Shown: positions 12,723 to 23,262, numbered from the stretch's first letter. The stretch: DNA of 64,000 bases from Siphonodentalium dalli (GCA_032622095.1 CP136064.1:136727954-136791953); one strand, 5' to 3'. Translations and numbers: made by a program. Notes: a model not told the origin generated them from the letters alone.

Positions 12723-13452
12723 ATGAATAGTGCAGCGGCCAAATCGAAAAAGAGTTCTAGTTTTCGAGATACCCCTACCCACGGTATAGAACAAGCTAAA
12801 ACCAACTTTTGTGGTGAAGAAGAAATATATATTGTTCACGAAAATGATGTGGTGGTTATTGTCAAATCGATGATGAACGATACCCACCCAAATTTGGCAC
12901 GGGGACACTGCTTAAGTGATAAAAGACGTGTTCGGGCTTCCAAACCCCCAAGTTACAACAACAACAACTACATCAACAACACATTTTACTTACCATTGTA
13001 CCACAGTAAGTGTCGCATATCACAAGTATACTCGCTTAAGATTGAAATGCAGTATAGTTTGAATTATGACCTATTGAGTAATATCATTAAAACGCCCACT
13101 CTCCCCGTCATTTTGGCAAAATAGAAACATCACATCGTTACTTATTTGAATGTCCTGAATGCAATGGTTCTATATGGGATGGAATTTCTATGCGACATAC
13201 CCAATGTTATTTGATGAGAAAATACTCTTTGGTGCAGTGCGGATCACAGCAATTCCGTCATCGTGAAAATATTAAAATATTTCACGCGGTTCAAACATTT
13301 CTCGAAAACAAAGAGATTTTCATGACGCTGCCATTTGTGCAAAGTTTGTGAAAAGCATTGAAACCCTGAGCGCGAAAATGACCCACATCAGATGGTCTGA
13401 AATCTTATATGGCGACGGGCGCATCAATGACGTAAACAATAGTATCTGTATA
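12723..13452 (+). pseudogene. Two-exon gene fragment, unknown protein with CPEC zinc-ribbon-like motif, truncated
   Basis: Family not recognised. Exon 1 (12723-13005) starts at an ATG with an in-frame TGA six bases upstream. A canonical donor (ACA|GTAAGT at 13006) and acceptor (AAAATAG| ending 13124) would remove a 119-bp intron with a pyrimidine-rich 3' end and keep the frame. Exon 2 (13125-13351) then reads on to a TGA. The spliced product would be 169 residues. Exon 1 is basic and Asn-rich near its end; exon 2 has C-P-E-C followed by H and C (motif FECPECNGSIW, then MRHTQCY), which could bind a metal. After about residue 155 the coding-like sequence seems to continue in another frame (AAICAKFVKSIETLSAKM, around 13330-13390) as far as 13452, where a Helitron-like element begins. 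That points to a frameshifted, truncated pseudogene, although a real alternative end is possible. The start lies 46 bp outside the inverted-repeat element. Confidence 0.4.
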
Positions 13453-13922
13453 TCTTTATATCCAACTAGCTGGTGGACCCGGGCTGTTTCCCCTCTGCTT
13501 TCCGGCGAAATGCGCGACTTGACCTTGAATTGACCATTTTGAAGGTCAAGGTCAGGTCGGGGTCACGATTCGACCCGTCAAAAACACTCTTCGGACAAAA
13601 GTAACCCTAGTTATCAAATTTCGTCGAAATCCCGTCAAAATTCGCGATTTGATCATGAATTGACCATTTTGAAGGTCAATATCATGTCGGGGTCACGATT
13701 TGACCCGTCCAAAACACTCCCCGGACAAAAGTACCTCTAAATCCGTCCCGTTTTGACCTTGAAATTACCTTTTTGAAGGTCAGGTCGGGGTCCCAATTTG
13801 ACCCGTCCAAAACACTCCCTGGACAAAATTACAACTATCTATCAAATTTCGTCAAAATCCGTCTGGCAGTTTTCCCGGCCATAGCTAACACACAGACAGA
13901 AGTCCCAAAATATATATTAGAT
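13453..13922 (+). mobile_element. Helitron/Helentron-like non-autonomous element with ~120-bp internal repeats
   Basis: It begins TCTTTATATCCAACTAGCTG after an A-T-rich target and ends ACACACAGACAGAAG followed by ATATATATTAG. Non-autonomous Helentron-type elements in invertebrates commonly have this TC start, a TAGCTG box and an AT-rich tail after ACACACAGACAGA. The interior has three degenerate units of ~120 bp (GACCATTTTGAAGGTCA, GGTCGGGGTCACGATT, GACCCGTCCAAAACACTC). The same core appears inverted at 63.4-63.5 kb. The class assignment is inference; the internal repeats are directly visible. Confidence 0.55.
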
Positions 13923-14469
13923 CAGCCCCAGCGAAATTATGTTGTATCCAATCACAATCAGCTCCAAACTGGATTACATCCTCACTTTTCCCATACATTC
14001 TCTCACTCACATATAAAATTGTTTACCTCCTGATAGAACTACTATATGTCCACAGCCTCAGTTAAATTCAGCTCGTGGTGTTTTCATGACTTAAAATTGC
14101 GTATATGGTCACAAAAACAGTTAAAATTGCATTTTTTTTATTTGCCAGTCGCTCTTTGTAAAGTGTCACAGGCTCTCGGACACCAACACAGCCTAACAAA
14201 TATCATATAGTGTCGGATATAATAGCCATTCGGCCACAACAATGTTGATGTTGTGAGCATAATCCCTTCAGTGCATGGTGTGGACAAGACTTCAAATAGG
14301 GTAGGGGTACAGTGAACATGTGCCAGTCTCTATTGTGGAGTGCAACACGGTTCAGGCGATCGGGAGCCAACACATATGTATATCCTGATAAAAACTAATC
14401 TTTGGTCACACCCTCTGTTAATATTGAGATCATATCGTCTCAGCATGTGCCATAATTGAACCCATCTGG
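13923..14469. other. Intergenic, nothing recognised
   Basis: No coding, RNA or repeat signature that I can support, apart from weak local duplication of GTCACAAAAACAGTTAAAATTGC-like sequence near 14090-14130. Confidence 0.5.
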
Positions 14470-14935
14470 TGCGGCCATTTTGGATCGCGGAGGGTGAAAG
14501 CGAGTGCATATTTAGTTTGTCTCAGGGGTCACCCTACAACACACTTTATTCGACCTAAAATGTGGGGGGGGGGGGGTTGCATGGGTACCATATATGGACC
14601 CCTCTGATCAGTTATCATTTTCGCTCGAGGTGGGCTGAAGGTGTGAAAATTTAGCTTACTTTGCGAGCCACCGTATACACCACCCTTTATTTGATCTATA
14701 TCGGTCAGAGGCCGAGAATTAATGGTTACCCTATTTGACCCCTTCTGAGCGGCGACCATTTTGGATCGGGTATGGTCGAAAGGGGTGAATATTTATAAGT
14801 TTGTTTTGGGGCCACCCTACAACCCCTTAGTTGACTTAAATCGGTCAATAGGCCGAGAGAAATGTCATTCCCATTCGACCCCTTGTGGTAAAAACTAATG
14901 AATATTCAGTTTGTCTTGGTTCACTCTTGGGGAGA
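14470..14935. repeat. Degenerate ~145-bp tandem repeat
   Basis: CCATTTTGGATCG or a variant recurs near 14474, 14625 and 14757. Each is followed by a GTTTGTCTCAGGGGTCACCCTACAAC-like block and a TCGGTCAGAGGCCGAGA-like block. About three units are visible. One contains a long G run at about 14564. Confidence 0.65.
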
Positions 14936-15111
14936 CCTAACCCGTGTTCCACGTCTCTCTGGGCTAGTTTATATCGGACGTTCATATCCCCACAGAGCCC
15001 GGGTCCCACACCAAAGGGGTTTATAGTAGCTTCTCTGTGATCGTACGCATTGCACCTGGTGCAAGTGTAACCAGTCGCCGTAAAGGTATCTGGATATATG
15101 CAAAGGTCAAT

Positions 15112-15225
15112 CAGTTATTTCGTGGCCACGAAATACTAATTCGTTATTATAACGAATTAGTTATTTCGTGGCCACGAATTAGTTATTTCGTGGCCACGAA
15201 TTAGCTATTTCGTGGCTACGAAGAA
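15112..15225. repeat. Palindromic 22-bp repeat (TTATTTCGTGGCCACGAATTAG)
   Basis: The self-complementary core TTCGTGGCCACGAA occurs three times, with a fourth degraded copy (TTCGTGGCTACGAA). The first and second copies are separated by a second palindrome, ATTCGTTATTATAACGAAT. The block ends in an A-rich run. Confidence 0.9.
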
Positions 15226-15417
15226 AAAAAAAATCCCATGTCCTAAACCAGCCACCGTACCATCGCGATCCGAAGTGAAAATGAAATGAAATTCAGACTG
15301 AAATTGAGATCAGCATTTTGTTGACGTCATTATTTTGAAATGCAACATCGTCTTCAATTGGTCAGTAGCATCAAACTATCTATTCTCTCTGATCTTGCCG
15401 CCATCTTTGGCGGTGCA

Positions 15418-15921
15418 TGCACGCACTCTTAGAACAAATGTGTATAAATACTACACAATATGTGTTACATTTGATCTTAAACAAAATTGTGTAGAAATGC
15501 AACATGACATAAATGTGTCGGTGAAATTTTCTCAACATTGAATATGAGTGAATATGTGAGTATATTATAGTTAATAGATGAGATATATGTTCTATTTGAG
15601 ACATAAACCTCGTAAAAGCTGCCATAATAAAAAATTGGCAGCTGCTTTAAAACTGGGTGCTACACAATTATAACAAAGTTTAAAGCTGCTGTCAATTTTT
15701 TGTTCTGTTGTAGCGTTTACGAGTTTTGTGTCTCCAATAGAACACATTTCATCTAATAACTATGATACACTCACATATTCAATCATATTCAACGTTGATG
15801 ATATTCCACCGACACATTTAATAATTATATGTCATGTGTCATTTCTACACAATTTTGTTTAAGATCAAATGTAACACATTTTGTGTAGTATTTATACACA
15901 TTTGTTCTAAGAGTGCGTGCA
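15418..15921. repeat. ~500-bp inverted repeat (hairpin element)
   Basis: TGCACGCACTCTTAGAACAA (from 15418) is matched by its reverse complement ending at 15921. Similarity continues inward through AAATACTACACAATATGTG and AACAAAATTGTGTAGAAATG to a loop near 15640-15680 containing inverted GGCAGCTGCTTTAAA and TTTAAAGCTGCTG segments. The arms are ~240 bp. It looks like a foldback MITE; I found no clear target duplication. Confidence 0.85.
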
Positions 15922-16154
15922 GTATTTGCGACAACATTAAACGATCTTGGTGCCACAGTTTGCAGAGACATTGTGGCAGGAAATGAGAGTGTGACGTCAG
16001 CATCCCGAGATCAAACAGAACGCATTTCTTTGAAGTATTTTCAGTCGCCAGAAAAAAGGGCGAGTTCTGGCCCTTTGGCCCCCGTTCGCCCCTGTGCATG
16101 TTAGGCTACTCTGACATTCGTGCAGCGTTTCGTTATAATATACCCGGTGCACAC

Positions 16155-16191
16155 CAGTGGCGGAGCCAGGGTTCCCATTTAGGGGTGCACA
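16155..16191 (+). mobile_element. hAT-like MITE, left remnant (split by the LTR element)
   Basis: CAGTGGCGGAGCCAGGG opens here. The matching inverted end (CCCATTGACTCCGCCACTG) closes at 26608, on the far side of the LTR retrotransposon. CAGTGGCGGA-type termini are typical of hAT-related MITEs. The flanking 8-mers (GTGCACAC and GACTATAC) agree at only four of eight positions, so no clean target duplication remains. Confidence 0.65.
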
Positions 16192-17215
16192 TGTCATAAG
16201 GTTACTATGGGTCCATTTAAGTATTAATGTCCTCGAGCCTTTGACATTACATTTATAAAGTTAGCTTTGGCAGTATGGGCTCTGTTCTCAAGAATTCTCA
16301 ATCTGGTGGACAGGGTCTATAGAAAGTTCATATTACCTTTGTATGTCTTCATATATCATTTATTCATTTATCTTTAACAAAAATATTATCATCATCTCCA
16401 TCAACACGTACAATCGAACATCATCCAGACTGGCATAGTCTGATAATACATCAACGTAGATATAGAATATTATATCATAGGACCTGCAACCAAATGCAAA
16501 GATATTACCATTTGCATGATAAGCACGCATATGTGCATACACAAATATATGTTAAAGGAACTTGAGGAGTTCCTGAAAATACAAGATATGCCAGATATCC
16601 AATCTATATCTATTTAATTGAGATATCTACAAACTGGCATCTCAGGTTATCGGGAGATAACCTCACAAAAGTAATCACATTAAAATATAATTAAAATAGG
16701 AAATATACTTTATGTCAAAATGGACAAACTCTATGCTGAACTACTTGAAGACAAAAGTATTTATAAAAACATGATTATAACGATAAAATATAGAAACTGT
16801 GAACATACCAGTTCAATGAGACATAGGCCACTATGTCAGCATAATCTGCGTTCAACCATAATCAAATCTTGGCGACATCTTTACGACAAAATAAACTCAA
16901 ACTTGAAGACAATAACTTTCTGACCAACTAATCTAAAACCCCGCGAAACTGTTTAACCTTTGACAATTTACGCGCGACCATGTGTCATCCAATCAGCTGC
17001 GCGCTTACCTGTACTAATTGACGTAGCAGTACTAGAGCGTTTAGCATTGGGCTGAAGTGACAGTGATAAGACAGGGACGGATCGAATACAGCAAAGTTGA
17101 GAGGGTAAACGGGATGTCGTAAATACCGGTGATATGGATGAATATGTTAGCTGCTAGTTGTCAGTATTAACCTGTATTAGTTGTATATAAACTAGGGCTA
17201 AATTACACCGTCACA
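16192..17215 (-). repeat. 3' LTR of the Gypsy-type element
   Basis: On the minus strand it runs from TGTGACGG to TATGACA, with TG...CA ends. It aligns end to end with 25323-26346. Minus-strand TTTATATACAAC near its start is a possible TATA-like signal. A 67-codon ORF antisense to the element (16720-16923) is present in both LTRs and differs at one residue between them; I do not regard it as a demonstrated gene. Confidence 0.95.
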
Positions 17216-17226
17216 CTCTCCCTCCT
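17216..17226 (-). other. Polypurine tract
   Basis: Minus-strand AGGAGGGAGAG directly abuts the 3' LTR. This is the expected position and composition for the plus-strand DNA primer of reverse transcription. Confidence 0.85.
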
Positions 17227-18244
17227 GTTGGCGAATGATCTCCGTATCATTCAACTCGAAGCTACAAAATATCAATAAACTCTCACACTCTGAATAATAA
17301 TAGTAGAGCACCATCTAAACCACGATGTAATAAATTCAGAGTTCAAAAACTGAATTCAGAACTAATCTCGAAACATTAGCTGAAAGAGAAATGAAATGAA
17401 CACTATATATTACCAGAGTATATAACTAGAACAAAATTTTCTTGGAGAACTGGAACCTCAAATAGTTAAACCACTGGATCGTCAGTCGAAAATTTGTCGT
17501 GTATCTCTGCAATAATGAGATTATATGTAACACTATCATAACCGAAATAAACTGAACATAGAATGCTGTAAGTAATCCATGAACTAGTCAAATCAAACTT
17601 AAAGTCACCACTATCGATCCCTGCTAATAACTGAAACTATGCCATGAATAATTCAAGACAGCTGGTAAATAATCAGCTGAAAAGTCATGATCTGCTTCAC
17701 TATTTGAAGTAGACAACATTCACACTGGTCCATCTGAAATTTCAATGAGTAAACAAAAACACAAATGTTAAAAACATAATCATAAGTTGAAAGGAACATA
17801 ATATCACCTCACAGAGCATATAAGAAAAAAAAGAAGAAAGAATTCCTTGAAAACTGGTACCTCAAATGAGTCGTAGCTCTACACTGGATCGTCAGCTGGA
17901 AAACTAGTTATACCTCTGATCGTACGAAGATGACACATGATACCTAACAGTACACAATACATATTAAAAGATAATCAATGGACACAACAATATCTGACAT
18001 ATGACACAACATATGTTCAAGGTACATCACAGATTGAATGCTCACATTGCATGTGAGATATATCCTAACAAGGCAGTGGATGCCATGTTACAGATAAAAG
18101 CACTGTAAAGATAGATAGTCACAGACACAACTGTAACTAACCGGAAATATTAATGTTCTGAAAATTGACTGAAATAAACACATGAGTAGACTGAATATGG
18201 ATACATCTTGCACAGATGAACTGATATCACCTGAAAACAAGAGT
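17227..18244 (-). other. 3' untranslated segment between pol and 3' LTR
   Basis: About 1 kb with no long ORF, so no envelope gene is visible. A ~60-bp block is imperfectly duplicated about 400 bp apart (CACTGGATCGTCAG near 17471 and near 17882, each preceded by a GAACTGGAACCTCAAAT-like stretch), indicating an internal duplication. Confidence 0.7.
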
Positions 18245-21200
18245 TCACTTAAGTATTGACTCAAATATTGACTGTAATGCTTCAGGTGAAACTTTGGAAA
18301 ATAACTGATTTTCCGTAAGATTCTTAATTAACTCATTTTTGTCTATCATGCTACCTGAAATAGGTTGCAATTTATTGACAACAAAGTCTCCTTTCTGCAT
18401 CCACGATGGCTTACTCCTTTCTGTTGTCGATCTCCTAGGCACTGGACTTGGCACACTGGTATCTATATGGGAAGAAATTTCCTCATTACCAGATCTACTA
18501 ATCACTACATCTGAACGAACACCTGAGGCTACATCATCTGAAACAAAAGCTACAGTTCTATCACCATCTCCGCTAACTCGTTCTCCATCATCTGCAACAG
18601 CTGCAGAAGGAACAATATCATTAATCTCCTCACTATTCTCAGCCTCTATACGTACACCTGTGGACCTAAGTTCTGTCTGAACGAACGGCTCATGTGTATC
18701 TGAAATAAATTCTATCACATTATCTTCACTATGCTCCCTATTTGGAGTGCGGTCGTCACCACTGGAAGAAATACCAGGATCCATCCTCGAACGCCGATCG
18801 TCATCAGGACGAGGTGGACCTCCATTATCCGCATCACCTGAAACAAATGAAACACTTGGAACAATATGCGGTATAAACATAACCACTGACTCCTCATCAC
18901 TATCACTAACACGACCATTAAGTCTGTTCTCTTTATGAGATTTGTCAACAGTGCCTGGAATATAATCTTTCCTCACAGTTCTTGGTTTAGGGACAGGTCT
19001 GACAGGATCTTGTCCAGCTGGAACATCAACACCTTTAGAAGAATCGGGTTTAACTGTTGGATCATCAACTGGAAGATCAAAAGGAATTGAACCAATAGGT
19101 AATAAGTGATTCCTATGTAAAGTTCTGGTTCTACATGAGTCATCCTGTAACACAAAAACTGGAATATCACTATTCGGTTGCTCTTTCACAACATATACCT
19201 CCGGATCAAATTTATCCGCCAATTTATGCCTGCCATCAAATGCTAAAGTTTTGACAAGTACACGGTCGCCTACATGTATAGTAGCGCCTCTCACTTTCTT
19301 GTCATAATTCCTCCTATGACCTTCTTGAGACTTAGACATACCACTGGAAGCTAACCTGTAAGATTCTCTAAGTCTGTGCTTAAGGTCAGTAACATAATCA
19401 CAATATGAACGATCATCATCAGAATCAGATTTATGCAAAACAAACATGACATCAATTGGTAACCTTGGTTCTCTGCCAAACATTAACAAATATGGTGCAT
19501 AACCTGTAGTTTCGTGACGTGTGCAATTATATGCATGAACAAGTGGACCAATAAAGGATTTCCAATCTTTCTTTTGGTCAGGATGAAGAGTACCTAACAT
19601 TCCTATGAGTGTACGATTAAATCGTTCTGTAATGCCATTACCCATGGGGTGGTAAGGCGTAGTCCTAGACTTCTGTATACCACACAGCTGACAGAGTTCT
19701 GAAATGACTTGTGACTCAAAATTTGCACCTTGATCACTATGTATACGCTGTGGGTAGCCATAATGAATAAAGAAATTATTGAATAAGATATCGGCTGTAG
19801 TCTTGGCTGTCTGATTCTTGGTAGCAAAAGCTTGAGCATACTTAGTAAAGTGATCTGTAATAACAAGAACATTTTCATAACCACCTTTACAAGATTCTAA
19901 ACACAAAAAATCAATACAAACTAACTCAAGTGGCTGTGAAGTAGAAACTGAAACTAAAGGAGCTCTAAAATTTGTAGAAGTCTTTCTCCTTATACATCTA
20001 TGGCAATTCTTGATCCAGTTATCTACTATACTGTCAATGCTGGGGAAATAAAATCTTTCTTTCACCAGAGAAATAGTCCTATCCCGTCCGGGATGTCCAA
20101 TGTCATTATGCAATGACTTCAATACAAGTCTAACATAAGAAGAAGGTAATACAAGTTGAGACGTTGAACTACCATTAAAAGTTGACTCTCTATATAAAAC
20201 ACCTCTCTGCAACTTCAACTTCGAAAAATGCCTAAAAAAAGGAGAATGATCCTTTGAAGGAGGCAAAGACCTTCTATTCGGACATTTCTTCTGCCTAACT
20301 GCTGTCATCCAAAATGATAAAACATTATCTCGCTCCTGTGCTCTCCTCCAATCCTTGTAATTCATCTCATCAAGATCATAACCTAATTCATCAACTGGTT
20401 TTAATACGTCAGAGTCTACACATAAACTCTCAACAAAAGGCTGCTGAACCTGTAAAGAGTTACATATAGTCTTTACGGATTCAACTGGAATGAATTCATG
20501 ATTAAAAGCTGAAGAAGGCTCATCCAACCTAGATAAAACATCTGCATCTGTATTGGTCTTACCAGGCTTATAGAGAATATCAAATTTAAAAGCACCAAGG
20601 GCTGACAACCATCTTTGACCTGTAGCATCTAATTTAGCTGAAGTAAGTACATAAGTTAAAGGATTATTATCTGTATATACAACAAAATAATTTCCATATA
20701 AGTAATCATAAAACTTCTCAGTCACTGTCCATTTCAAAGCTAAAAATTCTAATTTGTGGGCGGGATAATTCTTCTCTGCGGCAGTAGTACCTCGGCTGCC
20801 ATATGCTATCACCCGCATCACGCCATCGTCTTCCTGGAGAAGGACACAACCTAAACCATGTCGGGACGCATCAATATGGATTTCAAATGGTCTGCTATAG
20901 TCGGGGTAGCCTAAAATGGGGGGATTTGAAAGACGATCTTTCAAATAATCAAATGCAGACTGCTGCTCACTTTCCCATTTCCATTTACCTGTAAAAGATG
21001 ATTTAAGCTTATTCTTTGACTTCTTAACATTAGTGGGTGGGAGTAAATCTGTAAGAGGTTTAGAAATTGCAGAAAAATTCTTGACAAATTTCCTATAAAA
21101 ACCACAGAAACCTAAAAATTTCCTCAACTGATCTGGATTCTCCGGAGCTGGCCAATTGACAATTTTGTCAACTTTCTCAGGATCAGTTTCAATTCCATGC

Positions 21201-21952
21201 TCTGAAACTATAAAACCAACATAAGTACATTTACGTTGAAAGAATTTGCATTTTGAAGGTGCGAGCTTCAAATTACACTGCCTCAATCTGTCAAAAACAG
21301 CTTCAAGTCGCTCTATCATCTCTGGAACCGTCTGCGACCAAATAATGATGTCATCAATATAAATATTGCAGATATTATGGTTTAAACCTTCGAGACAATC
21401 CTCCATCATTCTCTGAAATGAACTTGGACTATTGTTAAGTCCAAAAGCTAAACGATTGTACTCGTAAAATCCTAATCCTGAAACAGAAAAAGCAGTTCTC
21501 TCTTTGTGTTCCTCGGAGATCTCTAATTGATGAAAACCCATTTTCAAATCAAGCACAGAGAAGTACTTGGCACCTTTGAGAGAATCAAACAACATTTCTG
21601 GCCTAGGCAAAGCATAATTATCAGGTATAGTCTGTTTATTGAGTTGCCTGTAATCAACACAGAGTCTAAGAGCATTAGAACCGCGCTTCCTAACAAGCAC
21701 AACATTAGAAGAGAATGGACTCCTGGATCTTCTAATAACTCCAGCTGAAAGTAACTGATGAAGATGATTTCTGACCTCTTCAATCATACTAGGTGGAATG
21801 TGTCTTGCACGCTGCTTAAAAGGTGTACTGTCATACATATCAATCCGATGTTTAATCCTGTTATAAAAACCTAAGTCCAAGTCACTCTGAGAGAAAACAT
21901 CTGAAAAACTTTTAATAAGTTTCATCCCAGCTTTAAATTCATCAGCTGTCAA
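18245..21952 (-). CDS. Pol polyprotein: reverse transcriptase, RNase H, integrase
   Basis: A 1235-codon frame copies element RNA into DNA and integrates it. Reverse transcriptase spans about residues 60-250, with VLDLKMGFHQ (catalytic D135) and YIDD at 198-201. RNase H follows (D361 in HIDAS, E402, D428 in TDNN). Integrase has an H-H-C-C zinc motif (H615, H620, C650, C653) and a D-D-35-E triad (D681, D740, E776), then a GPY-like module near 910-922. The last ~250 residues are an acidic, Ser/Asp-rich tail with no known domain. No ATG opens the frame: it reads back without interruption past 21952 to a stop at about 22007-22009, overlapping the 3' end of the gag/protease frame by ~55 nt. Ribosomal frameshifting or another bypass is therefore likely for expression. 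I see no internal stop, and all catalytic residues checked are present. Confidence 0.95.
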   Translation of the reverse strand: MTADEFKAGMKLIKSFSDVFSQSDLDLGFYNRIKHRIDMYDSTPFKQRARHIPPSMIEEVRNHLHQLLSAGVIRRSRSPFSSNVVLVRKRGSNALRLCVDYRQLNKQTIPDNYALPRPEMLFDSLKGAKYFSVLDLKMGFHQLEISEEHKERTAFSVSGLGFYEYNRLAFGLNNSPSSFQRMMEDCLEGLNHNICNIYIDDIIIWSQTVPEMIERLEAVFDRLRQCNLKLAPSKCKFFQRKCTYVGFIVSEHGIETDPEKVDKIVNWPAPENPDQLRKFLGFCGFYRKFVKNFSAISKPLTDLLPPTNVKKSKNKLKSSFTGKWKWESEQQSAFDYLKDRLSNPPILGYPDYSRPFEIHIDASRHGLGCVLLQEDDGVMRVIAYGSRGTTAAEKNYPAHKLEFLALKWTVTEKFYDYLYGNYFVVYTDNNPLTYVLTSAKLDATGQRWLSALGAFKFDILYKPGKTNTDADVLSRLDEPSSAFNHEFIPVESVKTICNSLQVQQPFVESLCVDSDVLKPVDELGYDLDEMNYKDWRRAQERDNVLSFWMTAVRQKKCPNRRSLPPSKDHSPFFRHFSKLKLQRGVLYRESTFNGSSTSQLVLPSSYVRLVLKSLHNDIGHPGRDRTISLVKERFYFPSIDSIVDNWIKNCHRCIRRKTSTNFRAPLVSVSTSQPLELVCIDFLCLESCKGGYENVLVITDHFTKYAQAFATKNQTAKTTADILFNNFFIHYGYPQRIHSDQGANFESQVISELCQLCGIQKSRTTPYHPMGNGITERFNRTLIGMLGTLHPDQKKDWKSFIGPLVHAYNCTRHETTGYAPYLLMFGREPRLPIDVMFVLHKSDSDDDRSYCDYVTDLKHRLRESYRLASSGMSKSQEGHRRNYDKKVRGATIHVGDRVLVKTLAFDGRHKLADKFDPEVYVVKEQPNSDIPVFVLQDDSCRTRTLHRNHLLPIGSIPFDLPVDDPTVKPDSSKGVDVPAGQDPVRPVPKPRTVRKDYIPGTVDKSHKENRLNGRVSDSDEESVVMFIPHIVPSVSFVSGDADNGGPPRPDDDRRSRMDPGISSSGDDRTPNREHSEDNVIEFISDTHEPFVQTELRSTGVRIEAENSEEINDIVPSAAVADDGERVSGDGDRTVAFVSDDVASGVRSDVVISRSGNEEISSHIDTSVPSPVPRRSTTERSKPSWMQKGDFVVNKLQPISGSMIDKNELIKNLTENQLFSKVSPEALQSIFESILK

Positions 21953-23262
21953 AGAAGATAAGTCAAACTGAAGTTGATCTGTAAATGAACTGTAAATGAA
22001 CTTGTTTCACCAGACTTAGACTCCTCGGTATCCTCTACTGAAACAGGTTGAATCTGGCATATTACAGAGTTAGGAGCAATGCTAATGGTTCTGGAAGAAA
22101 TGTTGGACAGATGAACATCAATCGAATCATTACTCTTGCAATCATATTTAACAACGTACGGACATATTTCTAAAAAATCAAATCGACTATCATCTGGAAG
22201 TGGTTGCAAAATTGCACATGTAGGCTGATATGGTATCTTGTGATCAATAAAACCTGAAAGAACTTTCTTTGTGTTTGGATGAAGGATCACATGCTGATTC
22301 TCTGCAGATTTAACCTGCCCTAAAACAAAATTATTCTTTGCAAGGTTCCTTTCTCTGAATGTCATACAGCGGAATGACATATACCATGGAGAAGACAGAT
22401 TAGATACCTGCAAAAACTTGGAACCATGCTGCTGCTTACAAATCTCCATGAAATCAGCTAACACATTTGTACCTAACAACACTGGAACTGAAAAGTTATA
22501 GTTGCTATTTGGCACTACAAGAAAAATACAATCTCTTGTCACATTCCGAGTAAACTCAGAAACTGTCACTGGACAGTCTATGTACCCTAGGTACGGAAGA
22601 CTTTTACCATCTCCACACTCAATGTTCAGGATCTGGTTTAGAGGCTGAATTGGGGACTTTGACAAAAATGAAGTATAAAACCGCTCTGAAATAGTACTGA
22701 CTGTGCTCCCTGTATCAAGAAGTGCTTTTGTATTAAAGCCAGCAACTTGAACTTCAGTCTCTGCGGGACTTCCACTTAAACCAGAAGGATCCTGTAAATT
22801 AAGATTCATGGACTGCTGCTGAGGTCTGGAAGAATGACTATTATAAGTCTGTTTGGCTCTGCCCCTATTCCAGTACCTGAAATTCCTACAACCTCTAGCA
22901 AAATGTGAGTCCTCTCCACATTTATAACAACCTACAAATTGTCTGGAACAATTTATATCATCTTGCAACCTGTCATTAGAAGGATGATTAAAATCATTCA
23001 CTTCATGAGCATCTCTCTGAGAACCTTTATAGTTCTGTGACCTCTTCTGCTTATACCGTCTACGCCTAGAATAAGTGTTATTATAATCATAACCATTATT
23101 ATTATAATTGGTGTAATAGGCATTCTCATTCTGCATTTCCATCTCCTGCTCCTCCTTGAGTCTTTCAATCTGTTCCCTTAATTTACCAATCTGAGCTGTA
23201 ATCTTATCTAATAACTCATCGTTCCGCTCCATTGACTGTAAGTCATCAACACCGGCCATCAT
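21949..23262 (-). CDS. Gag-like nucleocapsid plus aspartic protease
   Basis: A 437-codon frame begins at ATG 23262. Residues ~12-42 are Glu/Lys/Gln-rich and probably coiled coil; ~50-80 are Asn/Tyr- and then Arg/Lys-rich. A CCHC zinc knuckle C-X2-C-X4-H-X4-C sits at 112-125 (CYKCGEDSHFARGC), as in retroelement nucleocapsids that bind RNA. A retropepsin-type active site LLDTGSTVS (DTG at 183-185) follows, with a hydrophobic VLLGTNVLADF segment near 255-265 that fits the protease C-terminal part. No capsid-like helical domain precedes the knuckle, although Gypsy Gag proteins usually have one. The frame ends in TGA at 21949-21951, within the overlap with pol. The protease being in frame with the knuckle, and not with RT, is a noteworthy arrangement. 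Confidence 0.9.
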   Translation of the reverse strand: MMAGVDDLQSMERNDELLDKITAQIGKLREQIERLKEEQEMEMQNENAYYTNYNNNGYDYNNTYSRRRRYKQKRSQNYKGSQRDAHEVNDFNHPSNDRLQDDINCSRQFVGCYKCGEDSHFARGCRNFRYWNRGRAKQTYNSHSSRPQQQSMNLNLQDPSGLSGSPAETEVQVAGFNTKALLDTGSTVSTISERFYTSFLSKSPIQPLNQILNIECGDGKSLPYLGYIDCPVTVSEFTRNVTRDCIFLVVPNSNYNFSVPVLLGTNVLADFMEICKQQHGSKFLQVSNLSSPWYMSFRCMTFRERNLAKNNFVLGQVKSAENQHVILHPNTKKVLSGFIDHKIPYQPTCAILQPLPDDSRFDFLEICPYVVKYDCKSNDSIDVHLSNISSRTISIAPNSVICQIQPVSVEDTEESKSGETSSFTVHLQINFSLTYLL

